64,000 bases of DNA from [Clostridium] aerotolerans DSM 5434 (GCF_000687555.1 NZ_JHWJ01000001.1:186001-250000), one strand, 5' to 3'; shown: positions 16,696 through 25,581, counted from the first letter of the stretch. Translations and numbers: made by a program. Notes: generated from the letters alone by a model not told the origin.

Positions 16696-19338
16696 ATGTT
16701 GTTTGAAGAAGAAAGTGTTTCAATTATGTCAGAAGGTTCCGGTTTGAACGAGTTTGATATGGAGCAGGTGATTATTACAGATTCCTATTATGTGAATGCC
16801 CTTGAAAAGGATCTAAATTATATTCTCTCTCTTGATGTTGACCGGCTCCTGGCAGGCTTTCAGGCAGTCTCCGAAGGAAAGGATCCAAAAAACACATCAG
16901 GGATTCATTTATACGGAGGCTGGGAAGGCGGCTGGAGCTTATTAAGGGGACATACTCTGGGGCACTACCTGACTGCCATGGCCCAGGCTTTTAAGCAGAC
17001 AAGAAAAAGTGATCCGAGTAAGAATGCACAGATCAAACAGAAGCTGGATTATGCCATAAGCCAACTGAAAAAGTTTCAGGACAAGAGCAAAAGTGGTTAT
17101 TTATTCGCGTCCTTTGAGGTGCATTTTGATATTATCGAGGGAAAAGCCACAGGAGATAACTGGGTTCCATGGTATACCATGCACAAAATAATCGCAGGTC
17201 TAGTCGATGTTTATCGTTATGAAGGGAATGCAGCCGCCTTATCAGTTGCAGAGAAGCTGGGGGACTGGGTCTACAAAAGAACCTCTGCATGGGATAGTTC
17301 TCTTCAGACAAAAGTGCTGAATGTGGAATATGGCGGAATGAACGATTGTTTATATGAGCTTTATAAATATACGAGGAACCCCAATCATTTGGCAGCCGCT
17401 CATAAATTCGATGAAGATTCCTTATTCACTGCCATAGGAAGCGGCCGGAACGTACTGGAAAACCTCCATGCTAATACTCAAATTCCGAAATTTGTTGGCG
17501 CATTGAACCGTTATCGTACCCTGGGAGGAAGTGAAAGCTTTTATTTGAATGCAGCCGCCCAGTTTTTTGCAACCGTGGTCAGAGACCATACCTATATCAC
17601 GGGAGGAAACAGCGAGAACGAACGCTTTCGGGCACCTGGAAAGCTTGATTCCACAAGAAATAACATTAACAATGAATCCTGTAATTCCTACAACATGTTA
17701 AAGCTTGCAAGAGAATTATTTAAGGTCACCGGGGATGTTAAATATGCAGAGTATTATGAGAATGGATTTATCAACGAAATCATGTCAGCCATCAATCCGG
17801 AAACAGGAATGACCACTTATTTCAAACCCATGGGAACCGGATATTTTAAGTTATTTGGGACGGAAACAAGTTCATTCTGGTGCTGCACCGGCAGCGGGAT
17901 GGAGAATTATACGAAACTAAATGACAGTCTTTATTTTTACAGCGGCAATGATCTATACGTAAATATGTATATAAGCTCAGAACTGAATTGGACCGGGAAG
18001 AACTTCTCACTCACCCAGACTTCCGATATTCCACAATCTGAGAAGGCGGTATTTACCATAAATACTGCACCTGGGTCTGCAGTCACCATTAAATTCAGGG
18101 TTCCCTCCTGGATTGCCGATGGTAAGAACATTACCATTAAGATAAATAATACGGTGTTCTATGGCATAAAAAAGGACGGGTATGTAGATATCAGCAGAGT
18201 CTTTCGGGCAGGAGATCAGATTGAACTGAGCCTTCCCATGGAGATTAAGGCAGCAAGACTTCCTGATAACAAAAATGCAGTTGCTTTCCAATATGGACCA
18301 GTCGTTTTAAGCGCAGGACTTGGAACCGAAAAGATGGTATCAGCATCACACATGGCTTCTGCAAAGGCAACCATACCTGAGGGCGTTATCATAAAAGATT
18401 ATATTTTAATCAAGGATACATCTGTGGATGCCTGGATTGCAGGCTTAAAGAACAATCTGGTGCAAAAGCCAGGAAAGCTGGAATTTACCTTAAGAAATAC
18501 AGATGAAGATAATCGGTTAAAATTCACCCCCCATTATAAAAGGTATACCGACCGGTATGGGATTTATTTTATATTGTCAGCAATCGATTCTCCGGAATTC
18601 CAGGAGAGCATCAAAAACAGCAAGAATGCAGCTAAAAAACTGGAAGCGACCATTGATGAAGTTTCAGTCACCAACGACCAGCATGAATTGGTCCATAATT
18701 TACAGGGCAATTCCTCCGGTGGTTCCTTTGGCGGATACAATTACCGTCATGTCCATGGAACGACGGACGGGCAGGGCTGGTTTAGCTATGATATGAGTGT
18801 CAATCCATCGGTGACCAACTATATAAACGCCAAGTATTATAGCGGTGATGCAGGAAGGACCTTTAATGTATCTGTTGATAATCGTCTGCTAGTGCAGGAA
18901 ACCATACAGGCGAAAAATCCCACAGGCTTTTATGACGTCCGCTACCAGATTCCTAAAGAATGGCTGAATGGAAAAACCAAGATCACAGTGAAGTTCTCCA
19001 ACCGGGGAAACAGCTATGTTGGAGGCGTATTTGATACATTATCCATTCTAAAGGACTATAACAGCAATGCCAATATAAAAAGTATTACAGTAAATGGAAC
19101 AGAAGCTGATTTTTCAGAAACCGCCTATAAAAGCTATGTCAAAAGAGATGTGGAATACGCAGATTTAAAATTCACGCCGGAACGCAGTCATGCACTCGTC
19201 TATGTGAATAACATTCTAATTGATGATACGGCAGTCAGGCGTGTCGTTTTAACCTCAGATACAACTGTATTGGAACTTAAAGTTGTTGCAGAGGATGGAA
19301 ATACCCGAACATATACATTAAGTATCATAAAAGCATAA
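16696..19338 (+). CDS. GH127/GH146-type beta-L-arabinofuranosidase with C-terminal beta-sandwich domains
   Basis: 880 residues. The alpha/alpha-barrel part (GWEGGWSLLRGHTLGHYL...) carries the zinc-thiolate site of this clan: Glu327-x-Cys329 in NNESCNSYN and Cys396-Cys397 in FWCCTGSGMENY. The first cysteine of the pair is the expected nucleophile. Beta-sandwich regions follow, and the last ~90 residues (IKSITVNGTEADFS...) resemble a cadherin-like beta-sandwich repeat, extra to the usual family length. No signal peptide is visible. With GH62 next door, removal of arabinofuranose from plant arabinans or glycoproteins is likely. GGGAGG precedes the ATG. GH127 versus GH146 cannot be settled by eye. 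Confidence 0.83.
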   Translation: MLFEEESVSIMSEGSGLNEFDMEQVIITDSYYVNALEKDLNYILSLDVDRLLAGFQAVSEGKDPKNTSGIHLYGGWEGGWSLLRGHTLGHYLTAMAQAFKQTRKSDPSKNAQIKQKLDYAISQLKKFQDKSKSGYLFASFEVHFDIIEGKATGDNWVPWYTMHKIIAGLVDVYRYEGNAAALSVAEKLGDWVYKRTSAWDSSLQTKVLNVEYGGMNDCLYELYKYTRNPNHLAAAHKFDEDSLFTAIGSGRNVLENLHANTQIPKFVGALNRYRTLGGSESFYLNAAAQFFATVVRDHTYITGGNSENERFRAPGKLDSTRNNINNESCNSYNMLKLARELFKVTGDVKYAEYYENGFINEIMSAINPETGMTTYFKPMGTGYFKLFGTETSSFWCCTGSGMENYTKLNDSLYFYSGNDLYVNMYISSELNWTGKNFSLTQTSDIPQSEKAVFTINTAPGSAVTIKFRVPSWIADGKNITIKINNTVFYGIKKDGYVDISRVFRAGDQIELSLPMEIKAARLPDNKNAVAFQYGPVVLSAGLGTEKMVSASHMASAKATIPEGVIIKDYILIKDTSVDAWIAGLKNNLVQKPGKLEFTLRNTDEDNRLKFTPHYKRYTDRYGIYFILSAIDSPEFQESIKNSKNAAKKLEATIDEVSVTNDQHELVHNLQGNSSGGSFGGYNYRHVHGTTDGQGWFSYDMSVNPSVTNYINAKYYSGDAGRTFNVSVDNRLLVQETIQAKNPTGFYDVRYQIPKEWLNGKTKITVKFSNRGNSYVGGVFDTLSILKDYNSNANIKSITVNGTEADFSETAYKSYVKRDVEYADLKFTPERSHALVYVNNILIDDTAVRRVVLTSDTTVLELKVVAEDGNTRTYTLSIIKA

Positions 19339-19441
19339 GGTGGACTTTACAGATACACTATTTCTATATTATACTTTTAGTATTGAAACCAGAGGTGTTT
19401 CTATAGAAGCAGCTGTCATTACAGGTAAAAGGAGAAAAAAT

Positions 19442-19714
19442 ATGGAGATAGTTACTGTCATTGTAACAAACCCATTTGGTCTGCATGCAAGGCCAGCCAG
19501 CCTTTTGTCAATATTTATCAGAGACTTTGCAAGCGATATTATGGTCTATAAAAATGGAGATTCTTCCAGGAAGATCAATGCGAAAAGCGTTCTTTCTGTA
19601 ATGGATTTAAATGCATCTATGGGGGATGAACTGACCTTTGAAGCTTGTGGAGAAGATGAGGAGAAAGCGATCCAGGCAATTGAAGGATTTGCAAAAAACG
19701 GTTTCGGAGAATAG
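19442..19714 (+). CDS. HPr-like phosphocarrier protein
   Basis: 90 residues from the ATG at 19442 (AAAGGAG upstream; earlier in-frame codons have no ribosome site). GLHARPAS places the phosphorylatable His at position 15. The regulatory-serine helix is INAKSVLSVMDL, with Ser at 49 instead of the usual 46 because of about three extra residues in the preceding loop. It may be a PTS HPr, or a paralogue devoted to regulation. It stands alone next to glycosidase genes, away from any ptsI in view. Confidence 0.75.
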   Translation: MEIVTVIVTNPFGLHARPASLLSIFIRDFASDIMVYKNGDSSRKINAKSVLSVMDLNASMGDELTFEACGEDEEKAIQAIEGFAKNGFGE

Positions 19715-19725
19715 GAGATAAGGGT

Positions 19726-20436
19726 ATGAGACTGAAAAAGTTAACAGAACATATTTTATATACGGAGTGCGATTTAAACAGCGATCGTCCTGTATTAGGG
19801 TATATCAATGGGGAAAAGTTTTCTGTTATGATTGATGCGGGGAATTCAGCAAACCATGTGAGAGAGTACAATTCTCTGATTGAAAATCAAGGACTTAAAA
19901 AACCAAAGTACTGCATTATTACACATTGGCATTGGGACCACACCTTTGGAATGCATGCTCTGGAAGCAGAAACAATTGCACACTTTAAAACAAGTGATGA
20001 GTTGGCAAGAATGTCTTCCTGGGTCTGGAATGATTTAAAGATGAAAGAGCGGCTGCGGACCGGAGAAGAGATAGCATTTGCCGATGAGCACATAAGGGCG
20101 GAATATGATAATTTAGACGAGATTAAAGTAGCCCCTGCCGTTTTGACCTTTGCTCAAAAAATTGTAATCGATTTAGGTGGAGTCACATGTGAATGCATGC
20201 ACTTAACATCAGCTCATAGCGATGATTCCGTGGCAATATTAGTACCAGAAGAAAACGTTATATTTCTTGGGGACGTCTACAATGATGATTTTTATCAGGA
20301 TCATTACAGGGATTTGGAGAAAACAAAACTCTTGTATGAGGAACTTAGTGCGATACCTTTTGAACTTGCAGTGGTAGGTCACAGTGAACCTGTAAAGAAA
20401 AGCGAAATCCTTAACTTTCTTCAAAGATTTTTATAA
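19726..20436 (+). CDS. MBL-fold metallo-hydrolase
   Basis: 236 residues of metallo-beta-lactamase fold. THWHWDHTFGMHAL is the H-x-H-x-D-H zinc motif, further metal ligands are in MHLTSAHSDDSVA and FLGDVYND, and VVGHSEP provides the last His. It belongs to the general hydrolase superfamily (glyoxalase-II-like/YflN-like). The substrate cannot be assigned. It begins 11 bases after the HPr-like gene and is closed by a terminator, so the two are probably co-transcribed. Confidence 0.8.
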   Translation: MRLKKLTEHILYTECDLNSDRPVLGYINGEKFSVMIDAGNSANHVREYNSLIENQGLKKPKYCIITHWHWDHTFGMHALEAETIAHFKTSDELARMSSWVWNDLKMKERLRTGEEIAFADEHIRAEYDNLDEIKVAPAVLTFAQKIVIDLGGVTCECMHLTSAHSDDSVAILVPEENVIFLGDVYNDDFYQDHYRDLEKTKLLYEELSAIPFELAVVGHSEPVKKSEILNFLQRFL

Positions 20437-20450
20437 GGCTTGAGATGAAA

Positions 20451-20489
20451 AAAAGAACTGCCGACTATTATTTAGCCGGCAGTTCTTTT
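20451..20489 (+). terminator. Intrinsic terminator
   Basis: AAAAGAACTGCCG pairs perfectly with CGGCAGTTCTTTT (13 bp) around a 13-base loop, closing the HPr/metallo-hydrolase pair. Confidence 0.85.
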
Positions 20490-20640
20490 CTAAAAATAGA
20501 TGTTCATTTTTCGTATGCAAGAGGAAGAAAAGGTCTTTATAATGTGAATTATAGTTACAAGAAATAATTAACAATAGTAATGAAATTATAAACTGGACTG
20601 CAGATTATATTCTGCTTTTGAACTTTTAAGAGGATGAACG

Positions 20641-21702
20641 ATGATAGAAGATGAGAAAATCAAAAAGAAATATTATGAGGCATTGGTTAATAAAGATGCT
20701 AATTATGACGGTATATTTTTCGCAGCCATTAAAACAACTGGCGTGTTCTGCCATGCCACCTGCCCGGCAAGAAAGCCCAAATATGAGAACTGCGTCTTTT
20801 TTCAGGATGCCCAGTCCGCTTTACTGGCTGGTTTTAGGCCATGTAAGCGCTGTAACCCCCTTTCCTATCCCCATGAGTTATCCCCTCTTGTGAAAGAGAT
20901 CGTATCCATGGTGGAACAGAATCCGGAAAAACGGTGGAAGGATGAGGACTTTAAAGTGCTGGGGGCCCATCCAGCTACTGCAAGGCGGCAATTTAAACAG
21001 GCCTATGGCATGACCTTTGTCCAATATGCCAGAGCCAGAAGGATGGGACTTGCCCTGCAATCCATCCGTTTAGGGGAAAAGGTCATTGACGCCCAGCTTA
21101 ACGCTGGATATGATTCGGCCAGTGGATTTAACGATGCCTTCTCAAGAATCATGGGAAATCCACCAATTAAAAAAGGAGACATTAACGTCCTGTATGCCAA
21201 ATGGATCAATACAAAGCTTGGTCCCATGCTGAGTATTTCTGATGAAGAGTTTCTTTATCTGCTTGAATTTGTTGACCGGCGCGGATTGGAGCGGGAGATT
21301 GAACGTTTAAGAAACAGGCGAAAGGCCACTATATTACCCGGAGAAACTAAGATATCAAGGCAGATAGAGGAGGAGTTATCCCTGTACTTTGAGAATAAGC
21401 TGATTCATTTTCAGACTCCAGTCTTTTTGATAGGATCTGATTTTCAAAAGAAAGTGTGGAATGCATTACTGGAAATTCCGGCAGGAGAGGTTTCCACTTA
21501 TAAAAAAATAGCAACTGAAATAGGCACTCCTGATGGTGTCAGAGCCGTAGGCAATGCAAATGGAGCCAATCAGCTGGCAATTATAATACCATGTCACAGG
21601 GTGATTCAGACCAGCGGAGATATCGGTGGCTATGGCGGAGGACGGGAACGGAAAAAATGGCTACTGGACCATGAACAGAACTTTCATAAGGAAGATTTAT
21701 AA
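20641..21702 (+). CDS. ada: Ada: bifunctional DNA methyl-phosphotriester / O6-methylguanine methyltransferase and activator
   Basis: 353 residues with the complete Ada architecture. The N-terminal zinc domain has Cys37, 41, 68 and 71 (GVFCHATCPARKP, PCKRC), where Cys37 would accept the phosphotriester methyl. An AraC-type helix-turn-helix lies at about 90-180 (ATARRQFKQAYGMTFVQYAR). The C-terminal suicide methyltransferase has IIIPCHRVI with Cys318. Numbering is within three residues of the E. coli protein. The gene stands alone and converges on a sigma factor gene with a 6-base overlap of stop regions. A TATAAT at 20538-20543 could be its -10, but no -35 is convincing. Confidence 0.95.
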   Translation: MIEDEKIKKKYYEALVNKDANYDGIFFAAIKTTGVFCHATCPARKPKYENCVFFQDAQSALLAGFRPCKRCNPLSYPHELSPLVKEIVSMVEQNPEKRWKDEDFKVLGAHPATARRQFKQAYGMTFVQYARARRMGLALQSIRLGEKVIDAQLNAGYDSASGFNDAFSRIMGNPPIKKGDINVLYAKWINTKLGPMLSISDEEFLYLLEFVDRRGLEREIERLRNRRKATILPGETKISRQIEEELSLYFENKLIHFQTPVFLIGSDFQKKVWNALLEIPAGEVSTYKKIATEIGTPDGVRAVGNANGANQLAIIIPCHRVIQTSGDIGGYGGGRERKKWLLDHEQNFHKEDL

Positions 21703-22560
21703 AAAATCCACCAGGTATTTGCTTCGTTTTGCCACCCGAAGCCTGCTTAAGGCCCGGGTCTCAATCTGCCTGATGCGTTCTCTAGTAACACCGATATGAT
21801 TTCCTACTTCCTCCAGAGTATGAGGGATATGTCCATTGAGGCCAAATCTCATATTTAATACGATCTGCTCTCTCGGTTTTAAAGACGATAACTGCTTGTT
21901 AATTTCTTCTTTCAGCATAACGTCAGTTACACATTCTTCGGGAGAAGTTATGGTTTTATCTTCAATTAAATCACCTAAAAAGGCTGAATTATCATCGCCA
22001 ATGGGAGTATCGAGTGAGACAATGGATGCAGAATTTAACATAATCTTGTCTATTTTTTCTATAGAAAATCCTGTTAGGTCAGACACATCCTGGGTGGTAA
22101 AGAACCCTTGCTCATGATCCAGCTGACGCAGAACATGTTGGACCAGGTTCACGTCATCTTTGTAATGTACCGGTAAACGAATGGTACGGTCCTGGTCTGC
22201 GATTCCGCGAGTGATTGCCTGGCGAATCCACCAGGTAGCATAGGTGGAAAAACGATATCCCATGGAATAATCATACCGTTCAACCGCTTTCATAAGGCCG
22301 ATGTTTCCTTCCTGAATTAAGTCAAGCAAGGTTAAGGATTGTACATAGGCCTCGTGTTTTTTTGCAATGCTTATGACAAGCCTTAGATTAGAGCTGACAA
22401 GCCGGTTTTTCGCCTCCTTATTTCCCTGGGCGGAAAGCTTTGCAAGCTTTAATTCTTCCTGTTGCGTCAGCAAAGGGGATTCACCTGCTTGCAATAGATA
22501 CATTTTAATAGAATCGTCTGTATAGGTATCGGGTTGTTTTGGTTGAATTGCTGCTTGCAT
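21697..22560 (-). CDS. RpoD-like sigma-70 family factor (group 2 type)
   Basis: 287 residues: sigma regions 1.2 (DSIKMYLLQAGESPLLTQQEE), 2 (LIQEGNIGLMKAVERYDYSMGYRFSTYATWWIRQAITR, the classic -10-recognition block), 3 and 4 (TLEEVGNHIGVTRERIRQIETRALSRLR). Region 1.1 is missing and it is shorter than the housekeeping RpoD, so I take it as an alternative primary-like factor, not the main one. AAGGAGG is 6 bases before the ATG. L25/Ctc lies directly upstream on the same strand, suggesting a stress-related unit. Its target promoters cannot be predicted, since the -10 helix is close to standard. Confidence 0.85.
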   Translation of the reverse strand: MQAAIQPKQPDTYTDDSIKMYLLQAGESPLLTQQEELKLAKLSAQGNKEAKNRLVSSNLRLVISIAKKHEAYVQSLTLLDLIQEGNIGLMKAVERYDYSMGYRFSTYATWWIRQAITRGIADQDRTIRLPVHYKDDVNLVQHVLRQLDHEQGFFTTQDVSDLTGFSIEKIDKIMLNSASIVSLDTPIGDDNSAFLGDLIEDKTITSPEECVTDVMLKEEINKQLSSLKPREQIVLNMRFGLNGHIPHTLEEVGNHIGVTRERIRQIETRALSRLRVAKRSKYLVDFL

Positions 22561-22661
22561 ATGATTCCTCCTTCTTTCTGAAATAAAACACAGAGCCTCT
22601 CATGTCTTATGGCAAATCGACAATCAAGGCTCCTATGGAATCCATCATTTCTAAGTATTCA

Positions 22662-23231
22662 TTATCCAGCTGCTTCTGTATCTTCCTTTGCTGCGGAAGA
22701 TCTCTTTTCCGAAATTCTTATTATAATGCTGTCTGCATCCACCTGCAGATCAATATTATCACTCATGAATTCTGGAATATCTGCGACTGTTATTGTTGTT
22801 CCAACAGCCTTACCTTCTAAACTTATTGTAACCGTATCAATCATATCCTTCGGTAAAGAGGCATATGGGATTTCCATCAGCATTTTATCCAGGATACCAG
22901 TAACAACATCACTGTTTTCCAAAATGATGTGTGCCACACTGTTAACTTTTGTCTGTGGGTCCAATGCCTGAAAATCAATATGCTCTACCTTGCCATTGGC
23001 AAAGTATTTATCCTTGATCTGTGTGATTATGTTCTGGTCCTCTAAATTAAGCTGAACCTTGCTTCCCAGTCGTAATTTTCGAAGCAGTTTGTCGGCAGTT
23101 CTTTGTTCCATCTGAATTGAGATAGAATCGGTGAGGCCGCCTCCATATACACAGCAAGGTACAATGCCTTTTCTTCGCAATTGCTTTGCCTTTAATTGAT
23201 CATTACGTTTCTCTACAGTAATAATGTCCAT
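22662..23231 (-). CDS. ctc: Ribosomal protein L25 / general stress protein Ctc
   Basis: 189 residues. The N-terminal 5S-rRNA-binding L25 domain (RRKGIVPCCVYGGGL, HIDFQAL) is followed by the TL5/Ctc C-terminal beta domain (NSDVVTGILDKMLMEIPYASLP...IPEFMSDNIDLQVDADSIII). It binds 5S rRNA in the large subunit and is stress-induced in Bacillus. AAGGAGG is 6 bases before the ATG. A consensus-like promoter and a leader hairpin lie upstream. The sigma factor gene follows 102 bases later on the same strand. Confidence 0.9.
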   Translation of the reverse strand: MDIITVEKRNDQLKAKQLRRKGIVPCCVYGGGLTDSISIQMEQRTADKLLRKLRLGSKVQLNLEDQNIITQIKDKYFANGKVEHIDFQALDPQTKVNSVAHIILENSDVVTGILDKMLMEIPYASLPKDMIDTVTISLEGKAVGTTITVADIPEFMSDNIDLQVDADSIIIRISEKRSSAAKEDTEAAG

Positions 23232-23279
23232 TGTGATCCTCCTTGTGAATTGTATGGAATAAAAGGGCCTGTTACTGAA

Positions 23280-23334
23280 AAAGAAGGGCCTTTATTGTCT
23301 CATCATAAAATGAAACGAACAAAAGCCCTTCTTT
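23280..23334 (-). terminator. Leader hairpin with U-rich tail upstream of ctc (possible attenuator)
   Basis: On the minus strand AAAGAAGGGC pairs perfectly with GCCCTTCTTT across a 35-base loop, and the second arm runs into TTCTTTTTC. It lies between the ctc promoter and its ATG, so it may terminate transcription early or form part of an alternative structure. Confidence 0.5.
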
Positions 23335-23366
23335 ATCAGACGGTTCTTTTATATCCAATTGTTTTT

Positions 23367-23395
23367 AGTATACCATATGTACAGAATAAAAGCAA
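23367..23395 (-). promoter_or_regulatory. Promoter for ctc
   Basis: On the minus strand, TTGCTT (23395-23390), a 17-base spacer and TATACT (23372-23367) match a vegetative promoter. It predicts a leader of about 130 bases. Confidence 0.7.
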
Positions 23396-23604
23396 GTCTA
23401 TTACAGAAAATGTTCGTATTTTGGATACAAATATAAAATTAGATACGAAAAAAATCAGTTTTTTTTCTGCTGTAAGTATTATTTGGTATCAGTTTTTTAT
23501 TAGCTGTACTTATGATTTATGTAAGGAGACTTAGATTATTTTACAAGTGTTTAACGTGAGGTATCTTTGGCTTGCAGCAGAAATATTCGGCTCATTCATT
23601 TTAC

Positions 23605-23644
23605 TTGACATATATATCATTATAATATATTATTATGATATATA
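23605..23644 (+). promoter_or_regulatory. PadR-operon promoter overlapped by a 34-bp near-perfect palindrome
   Basis: TTGACA at 23605-23610, a 17-base spacer and TATTAT at 23628-23633. Bases 23611-23644 read the same on both strands except for one mismatched pair, with outer arms TATATATCAT and ATGATATATA. This is probably the autoregulatory site of the PadR protein encoded 18 bases downstream. Confidence 0.65.
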
Positions 23645-23661
23645 AAGAGTGAGGTACGATA

Positions 23662-24243
23662 ATGAAAGAAAATACAGGAAAATCCAAATACGTAATGTTA
23701 GGAATGCTAGCCCGCGTGCCCCTGACTGGCTACATGATTAAAAAGTGGCTGGAGAATGAGTACAGTCATTTCTGGCAGGAAAGCTATGGGCAGATTTACC
23801 CTACCCTTAAAAAGCTTGTGGAAGAGGGGCTTGCAGTCAGCTCTGAAAGTTCAGAACGGAGAAATGGAAGAGGTCAGATTTTATATACCATTACAGAAGC
23901 GGGGAAAAAAGAGCTTTCTGACTGGCTTTTAAAAGAACCAGAGATCGAGAAGCTAAGATATGAAATACTGCTGAAAATTTCTTTTGGCGACAATACCACG
24001 AAAGATGTGCTTCTAGGTCATCTGGATGAATTTATTCAAAGGAATGAGAAACTCATTAAGGATATGAATGGTTACATAGAAGAGATTGAGGGAGCGAGCG
24101 GACAGGATTTTGACGGCTCTTACAGCAAACTGACAGCACTTTGCGGCATTCATATCTATAATGCTATGATAGCCTGGGCCATAGAAGCAAAGGGCATCAT
24201 CGCCGCGAAAGGGGAAAAAGACCATGAGGCAAAGAATCCGTAA
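23662..24243 (+). CDS. PadR-family transcriptional regulator
   Basis: 193 residues. The PadR winged helix is plain (YVMLGMLARVPLTGYMIKKWLENEYSHFW...GQIYPTLKKLVEEGLAV, then RGQILYTITEAGKKELSDWL), with a C-terminal helical dimerisation domain (Vir-type, residues ~95-180). PadR repressors commonly sense phenolics, drugs or redox stress. A long palindrome overlaps its promoter. Its end overlaps the next start by 20 bases, so it controls a ferredoxin-type membrane protein and a flavodoxin, which suggests redox or electron-carrier regulation. Confidence 0.88.
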   Translation: MKENTGKSKYVMLGMLARVPLTGYMIKKWLENEYSHFWQESYGQIYPTLKKLVEEGLAVSSESSERRNGRGQILYTITEAGKKELSDWLLKEPEIEKLRYEILLKISFGDNTTKDVLLGHLDEFIQRNEKLIKDMNGYIEEIEGASGQDFDGSYSKLTALCGIHIYNAMIAWAIEAKGIIAAKGEKDHEAKNP

Positions 24244-24979
24244 AGGCATACTTGCATTTTCCACGTTAATGTTTCCGCTTACCTTTTTCCTTTTATCACC
24301 CTATGTCATTATTTTGTCAGCGTCTACAGGTGTGATCAATGGCAGTGCCATGGTTTTTGGTTTCCTCTTTTTGTTCTCCATATTATTCAGCCGCATCTAT
24401 TGTGGCTGGCTCTGTCCTGGCGGAGCAGCCCAGGATATGATATCTGGGGCTAATAAAAAAAACTGGAATAGCAAAGGAAAAAACGTATCAAAATATATCA
24501 TCTGGGCAATATGGTTTTCACTCATTTTGTTTCTCTGGTTGAAGCATCTTCCCTTAAAGGGAGATTTTCTGTACTTATATAAGATTGATGGGCATTATAT
24601 CATGGTATATACCATTGTGATGACGATTATTTACCTGTTTGCTATTAGTACGGGACGGCGGGGAATGTGCCACAGTCTTTGCTGGATGGCACCATTTATG
24701 GTAATAGGAGAAACCGTTTCCGATTTTCTCCACATCCCAAGGTTCCGGCTTAAACCAAAGCCCGATGCTTGTGTTTCCTGCGGAAAGTGTACAAAAGAAT
24801 GTCCTATGGGATTAGACATATCCCAAATGGTAAAGTCCGGGAACACGGATTCTACGGAATGCATTAGCTGTCTGGCATGTGTTGATATCTGTCCGAAGCA
24901 TGCCATCGGTTTTGGAATTTCTCAAAAACGAAACCATTCGTTAGAACAAGAAACCATTATTAGAAAGAAGGAGAATTAG
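24224..24979 (+). CDS. NapH/CcoG-type membrane 4Fe-4S protein
   Basis: 251 residues. Four or so membrane segments surround the CxxxCP motif RIYCGWLCPGG and a second GMCHSLCWMAP. A cytosolic 2[4Fe-4S] ferredoxin follows (CVSCGKCTKECPMG, CISCLACVDICPKH). This architecture passes electrons across or along the membrane in NapH, NosR and CcoG. No catalytic partner is present apart from the flavodoxin that starts 2 bases after it. I infer an electron-supply pair. The start at 24224 lies inside the PadR gene. Confidence 0.8.
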   Translation: MRQRIRKGILAFSTLMFPLTFFLLSPYVIILSASTGVINGSAMVFGFLFLFSILFSRIYCGWLCPGGAAQDMISGANKKNWNSKGKNVSKYIIWAIWFSLILFLWLKHLPLKGDFLYLYKIDGHYIMVYTIVMTIIYLFAISTGRRGMCHSLCWMAPFMVIGETVSDFLHIPRFRLKPKPDACVSCGKCTKECPMGLDISQMVKSGNTDSTECISCLACVDICPKHAIGFGISQKRNHSLEQETIIRKKEN

Positions 24980-24980
24980 A

Positions 24981-25463
24981 ATGAAAGCTCTGGTGGTGTA
25001 TTTTTCATTTGAAGGCAATACGAAATTAATTGCTGAAAAAATTTCTGAAACAATCAAAGGCGATCTGGTAGAACTAAAGACCAGCAAGGTATATCCAAAG
25101 GAAGGCGTGGGAAAATTTTTCTGGGGTGGAAAAAGTGTTCTTTTCGGGGAGGAACCCGAGCTGATAAACCCACCCATTGATATGGATCAGTATGATACCA
25201 TTATCATCGGCACCCCGGTCTGGGCAGGATCATTTGCACCGCCCATTAAAAGTCTGATCAGCCAGTATCATATAGCAGGAAAGAGGATCGGAATATTTGC
25301 CTGCCATGGTGGGGGAGGCGCGGCAAAATGCTTTGATAAGCTAAAGAAAGCCCTTCCTGGAAATGAGTTCCTTGGTCAAATCGATTTTGTAGAGCCGAAG
25401 AGAAAGTCAGAGGAAAACTGCCGGAAAGCAGTCACATGGGCTGGCGGTATAAGCTCCTTATAA
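24981..25463 (+). CDS. Flavodoxin-family protein
   Basis: 160 residues beginning MKALVVYFSFEGNTKLIAEKI, the T/S-x-E/T-G-N-T phosphate loop of flavodoxins, with GTPVWAGSFAPPIKSLI and FACHGGGGAAKCFDKLK as the later FMN loops. It is the long-chain-free, Lachnospiraceae-type flavodoxin. GAAGGAGAAT precedes the ATG. It shares an operon with PadR and a NapH-like ferredoxin and probably acts as their soluble electron partner. Confidence 0.85.
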   Translation: MKALVVYFSFEGNTKLIAEKISETIKGDLVELKTSKVYPKEGVGKFFWGGKSVLFGEEPELINPPIDMDQYDTIIIGTPVWAGSFAPPIKSLISQYHIAGKRIGIFACHGGGGAAKCFDKLKKALPGNEFLGQIDFVEPKRKSEENCRKAVTWAGGISSL

Positions 25464-25498
25464 TCAGCATAAGTATGTTGGGGAGAAGTTGAAATAGA

Positions 25499-25538
25499 AA
25501 AATATAAAACCGAATTACATCGGTTTTATATTTTTTTT
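25499..25538 (+). terminator. Intrinsic terminator
   Basis: AATATAAAACCGA pairs with TCGGTTTTATATT around a 6-base loop, followed by eight Ts. It closes the PadR-flavodoxin operon. Confidence 0.9.
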
Positions 25539-25581
25539 ATGGAATATTTTCAGATATAAGCTATTTTCCAATTAGCTATAT

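Noticed and set aside
15504-20514. The 14-mer TGTTCATTTTTCGT occurs at 15504-15517 and again at 20501-20514, upstream of the GH62 gene and of ada.
   Set aside because: AT-rich, only two copies seen, and placed differently relative to the genes; chance is likely.
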